DNA from: an uncultured Lachnospiraceae bacterium
GTDB taxonomy: Bacteria; Bacillota; Clostridia; Lachnospirales; Lachnospiraceae
Reading direction: 5' to 3'
Assembly: GCA_949287925.1 (NCBI GenBank)
Contig: CASEIR010000072.1
Coordinates: forward strand, 1-34,073
DNA length: 34,073 nucleotides
This document shows positions 31,874 through 34,073 of the stretch, piece after piece (within the stretch, counting starts at the first letter, position 1; the number at the start of each line of letters is the position of its first letter). A model generated the notes under the pieces. That model saw nothing but the letters and a program-made list of their open reading frames with translations. It was not told where the DNA came from and made no database searches. The translations under genes and the position numbers were made by a program.

Positions 31874-32350
31874 TTATATTCCCACTTCTTTTCGCATGGC
31901 GCGGACTTCCTTTCGAAGTTTCGCCTTCTCCCATTCCTCTTTTTCTTCCTCCGTCTCCAACTCCAGACGCGGAACCACACAAGGTTTATCATGATCGTCC
32001 AACGCTACCATAGAAAAATATGCGCGGTTGATCGGTGTCCTTGTCCCATCCTCTGCCTCCACATAGGTGTCCACTCTTACTTCCATCGATGTATTGCCTA
32101 CGTACGTAATTTTCCCGCGTATTACAACAACATCCCTCTGGTAAGCTCCCTTCAGGAACCTCAGATTATCTACTGCCGCCGTAATCACATTCATTCGTGC
32201 ATGACGTTTTGCCACCAGGCCTGCTATTTCATCAATCCATTGCATCAGGATGCCTCCAAACAGACGTCCGGCTGCATTCAGATGATTCGGCCGTACAATA
32301 TGAACCGTCTCTGCCGCAGAATCGGATACTTTTCTGCTTACTACACTCAT
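31874..32350 (-). CDS. Hotdog-fold acyl-CoA thioesterase (YciA/BACH type)
   Basis: This 158-aa cytoplasmic enzyme hydrolyses acyl-CoA thioesters. HIVRPNHLNAAGRLFGGILMQWIDE carries the family's Asn/His-Gly region and active-site Asp, followed by NLRFLKGAYQRDVVVIRGKITYVG and the highly charged C-terminal helix. ATG 32350 has GGAG 8 nt upstream and overlaps the previous gene's stop by 4 nt (ATGA), indicating translational coupling; upstream in-frame ATGs lack a site. Confidence 0.92.
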   Translation of the reverse strand: MSVVSRKVSDSAAETVHIVRPNHLNAAGRLFGGILMQWIDEIAGLVAKRHARMNVITAAVDNLRFLKGAYQRDVVVIRGKITYVGNTSMEVRVDTYVEAEDGTRTPINRAYFSMVALDDHDKPCVVPRLELETEEEKEEWEKAKLRKEVRAMRKEVGI

Positions 32351-32841
32351 ATCTGACACTCCAATCCACATTCCTTTCCAAGTATAATATACTGCTCCAA
32401 CTGCTGCTCTGACTGACAGAAAACCGGGAAGCACAAATCATAGTTTCCCCAGATTATTGCCTTTTTATCTGCAATGTAAAAGGAAGAGAACAGCCAGTTC
32501 CTAGCTGTAATCTCGTAGAGAAACTTCAAGATTTCCTCTTGTTCTACAGGGAAATACACCTGGTTTTTATCTGTTTCAAACCTGGCAAGCATTTCCTGTT
32601 CTTCTTTGCAAAGCCCCTGTTCAAATACTCTTTTCTCCGCCAGTTTCAGGGACGGATAATAAAAATCCGCATAAAAAAAACCAGAAGACAAACTCCAGAC
32701 CTTCCGGAGAAATTCCCACATCTTTGCACAATCCTCTGTTCGAAAAATGCGAAAAACATATCTGAGCCTTGCTTCTTTTACCGTATCCGCAACGATACAG
32801 CCCCGTTCTTCCAGCTCTTTTCTCGACAATGAAGGTATCAT
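32347..32841 (-). CDS. Uncharacterised protein (164 aa)
   Basis: I do not recognise this protein. It is soluble, aromatic-rich and mixed alpha/beta, with stretches WEFLRKVWSLSSGFFYADFYY, VYFPVEQEEILKFLYEI and WLFSSFYIADKKAIIWG. There is no signal peptide or known catalytic motif. GGAGG lies 10 nt before the ATG. The 4-nt overlap with the thioesterase gene implies they are co-translated; a linked role is inference only. It is divergent from the TruA-like gene. Confidence 0.7.
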   Translation of the reverse strand: MIPSLSRKELEERGCIVADTVKEARLRYVFRIFRTEDCAKMWEFLRKVWSLSSGFFYADFYYPSLKLAEKRVFEQGLCKEEQEMLARFETDKNQVYFPVEQEEILKFLYEITARNWLFSSFYIADKKAIIWGNYDLCFPVFCQSEQQLEQYIILGKECGLECQI

Positions 32842-32911
32842 TTTTCATGTTCCTCCGTCTGCAAAAGTTTATTTTCTTTTCCTGTGACCTCTTTTATTAT
32901 AGCATAAGATT

Positions 32912-32920
32912 TGATATACT
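32912..32920 (+). promoter_or_regulatory. Extended -10 promoter of the TruA-like gene
   Basis: TGATATACT (32912-32920) matches TGnTATAAT with one change. A weak -35 is seen 17 nt upstream. The start would be about 53 nt before the ATG. Confidence 0.5.
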
Positions 32921-32979
32921 AAAAATGATTTTTAACAATACCATCCATTGATGTTTCATAGATGAAGGAGTGCCATAGC

Positions 32980-33717
32980 ATGAGAAATATAAAATTAACG
33001 ATCGAATATGACGGGAGCCGGTATCAGGGCTGGACACGGCTTGGGAAAAACGAATCCAATAACACCATTTCCAATAAAATCCTGGAAGTCTTAAAAAAAA
33101 TGACCGGCGAGCCATTGATAGAGCTTAACTGTGGCTGCCGCACAGAAGTCGGCGTCCACGCATATGCACAGATCGCCAATTTCAAAACAGAATCTGATAT
33201 GGCTTTAAATGATATCAAACATTATCTGAACCGCTATCTGCCAATGGATATAGCCATTACCGCTGTAGAAGAGGTTTCAGAACGTTTCCACGCACAGCTG
33301 AACGCACAGTCCAAGACATATATTTACCGCATGACTATTGACGATGTCCCCAGCGTCTTTGACCGTAAATACACTTATCACTGTTACCGGATTCCGGATA
33401 AAAAGGCCATGCAGCAGGCAGCTGCTTTGCTGACTGGCAGACACGACTTCCGGAATTTTTCATCTGCCAAAAAGAGTAAATCTACCGAAAGAGAAATATA
33501 CGATATCCAGATCTACGGCGATACAGAAGAGATGCAGATTATGATCCACGCAGATGATTTCCTGCACAATATGGCTCGCTTTCTGGTTGGCATTCTGATG
33601 GATATCGGCTTTGGCACCAGAAAAAAAGAAGATATCGAGGATATCTTCTCCGGCATCCAGCAGCCAGGCGAACCCTGTGACCCGAAAGGTCTTTATCTGC
33701 AGGATATCAGTTATTAA
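32980..33717 (+). CDS. TruA-like pseudouridine synthase with Glu at the catalytic Asp
   Basis: This 245-aa protein has the TruA fold throughout: IKLTIEYDGSRYQGW at the N terminus, SKTYIYRM, LTGRHDFRNFSS and FLHNMARFLVGILMDIG near the C terminus. In TruA the catalytic motif is RTDxGVHA, where the Asp attacks uridine. Here the codon at 33145-33147 is GAA, giving CRTEVGVHAYAQ with Glu56. An insertion (GKNESNNT) also alters the segment before the active site. TruA normally makes pseudouridine at tRNA positions 38-40; this copy may be inactive on that substrate or changed. GGAG lies 9 nt before ATG 32980. A canonical truA elsewhere would make this a paralog. Confidence 0.86.
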   Translation: MRNIKLTIEYDGSRYQGWTRLGKNESNNTISNKILEVLKKMTGEPLIELNCGCRTEVGVHAYAQIANFKTESDMALNDIKHYLNRYLPMDIAITAVEEVSERFHAQLNAQSKTYIYRMTIDDVPSVFDRKYTYHCYRIPDKKAMQQAAALLTGRHDFRNFSSAKKSKSTEREIYDIQIYGDTEEMQIMIHADDFLHNMARFLVGILMDIGFGTRKKEDIEDIFSGIQQPGEPCDPKGLYLQDISY

Positions 33718-34073
33718 TTTTTTTCACGGCTTTTTTGCGCTTCTATCTTCTGCCTGGAATCTTCCTCCAAAACCCGGCGCAGCTCCTTAAGATACGGAAC
33801 CGCCGCAGCCTGCTCCTGTCCATAGGTCAGCTGCAGTTCATACTCGAGAGGAAGCCAGGTGTCGATAGCAGCTTCATTGTGCTGTATCACCGCCTCCATT
33901 TTATCCAGCGCATGTACAACCCTGGCCTCTAAAGTATGATTTTCTTCCAGTTCACGCAGACAATCTAATAATTCCAGACGGTATGTTTCCGGAAGCAGGT
34001 CCGCAATTTGTTCAACTGCCCTGCTTTCTTTTTTTCTGTCTTCTTCCCTCTTTTCAAAACAGGGAATATCTCC
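33714..34073 (-). CDS. HD-domain protein (HDDC2/YfbR-like), C-terminal part
   Basis: The frame is open from the window edge to the stop at 33714-33716, giving 119 residues. It contains GDIPCFEKREEDRKKESRA, LPETYRLELLDCLRELEE, TLEARVVHALDKMEAVIQHNEAA with the C-terminal metal-binding Asp of HD hydrolases, and TWLPLEYELQLTYGQEQA. This is the end pattern of the HDDC2/YfbR 5'-deoxynucleotidase-like family. The N-terminal H...HD motifs lie beyond the window, so the substrate is not assigned. Its stop overlaps the end of the convergent TruA-like gene by 4 nt. Confidence 0.78.
   Translation of the reverse strand, partial: GDIPCFEKREEDRKKESRAVEQIADLLPETYRLELLDCLRELEENHTLEARVVHALDKMEAVIQHNEAAIDTWLPLEYELQLTYGQEQAAAVPYLKELRRVLEEDSRQKIEAQKSREKN

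Noticed and set aside
32621-32848. 75-codon frame starting at ATG 32848
   Set aside because: Its ATG is only 3 nt from GGAGG and it overlaps the longer 164-aa frame completely; no homology recognised.
1-34073. CRISPR array, prophage or insertion sequence
   Set aside because: No regularly spaced repeats, integrase, transposase or phage structural genes are visible on either strand.

Overview
The window looks like a chromosomal segment from a spore-forming, low-to-mid GC Firmicute, most likely a Lachnospiraceae-type Clostridium. The evidence is the ylxM-ffh-rpsP-khpA-rimM-trmD / rplS-lepB-rbgA-rnhB-yraN order, strong AGGAGG ribosome binding sites, sigma-A promoters with 17-nt spacers, a QueH-type queuosine enzyme, a ThiW/ThiC thiamine operon under a TPP riboswitch, and a Cys/Gly-rich small protein typical of gut clostridia. 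This assignment is inference; no rRNA is present. Most genes are on the minus strand. There are no phage genes, insertion sequences or CRISPR arrays.

Layout. 1-122 is the end of an Xaa-Pro aminopeptidase. 123-193 is a 71-nt repeat carrying a perfect hairpin. 208-5233 holds a metal-dependent amidohydrolase, a 2-isopropylmalate synthase fused to an AraC-type DNA-binding domain, and a sodium:solute symporter with its own promoter and operator-like repeats. 5313-11529 is a probable operon ppk1-topB-hexapeptide transferase-hydroxyacid dehydrogenase-mgsA. 11649-14827 is queH-argH-asd behind a near-consensus promoter. 14894-17046 (plus strand) is an ABC ATPase and permease without a binding protein, followed by an HD-domain protein. 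A bidirectional terminator and tRNA-Thr(CGU) follow.

17245-28745 is the translation/secretion cluster, read right to left: ylxM, ffh, rpsP, khpA, rimM, trmD, then an intervening thiamine unit (promoter, TPP riboswitch, terminator, thiW, a 45-aa ORF, thiC), then rplS, lepB, rbgA, a second lepB, rnhB, yraN, pgeF and mscS. The thiamine unit sits between trmD and rplS, which are normally adjacent in Firmicutes, and its end carries the second copy of the 71-nt repeat. 28845-34073 is more lineage-specific: an intracellular subtilisin-like protease, a J-domain protein, the Cys-rich repeat protein, three small uncharacterised proteins (two overlapping by 68 nt), a hotdog thioesterase with an unknown partner, a TruA-like protein with Glu at the catalytic Asp position, and the end of an HD-domain gene.

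The observations most worth pursuing are: the LeuA-AraC fusion, with no T-box visible upstream; the pair of 71-nt repeats with identical geometry and compensatory stem changes; the TruA-like D-to-E protein; the tandem Cys-rich membrane-like small protein with a sigma-K-like promoter; and the small ORF within the thiamine operon. All functional claims rest on reading motifs by eye; no database search was possible.
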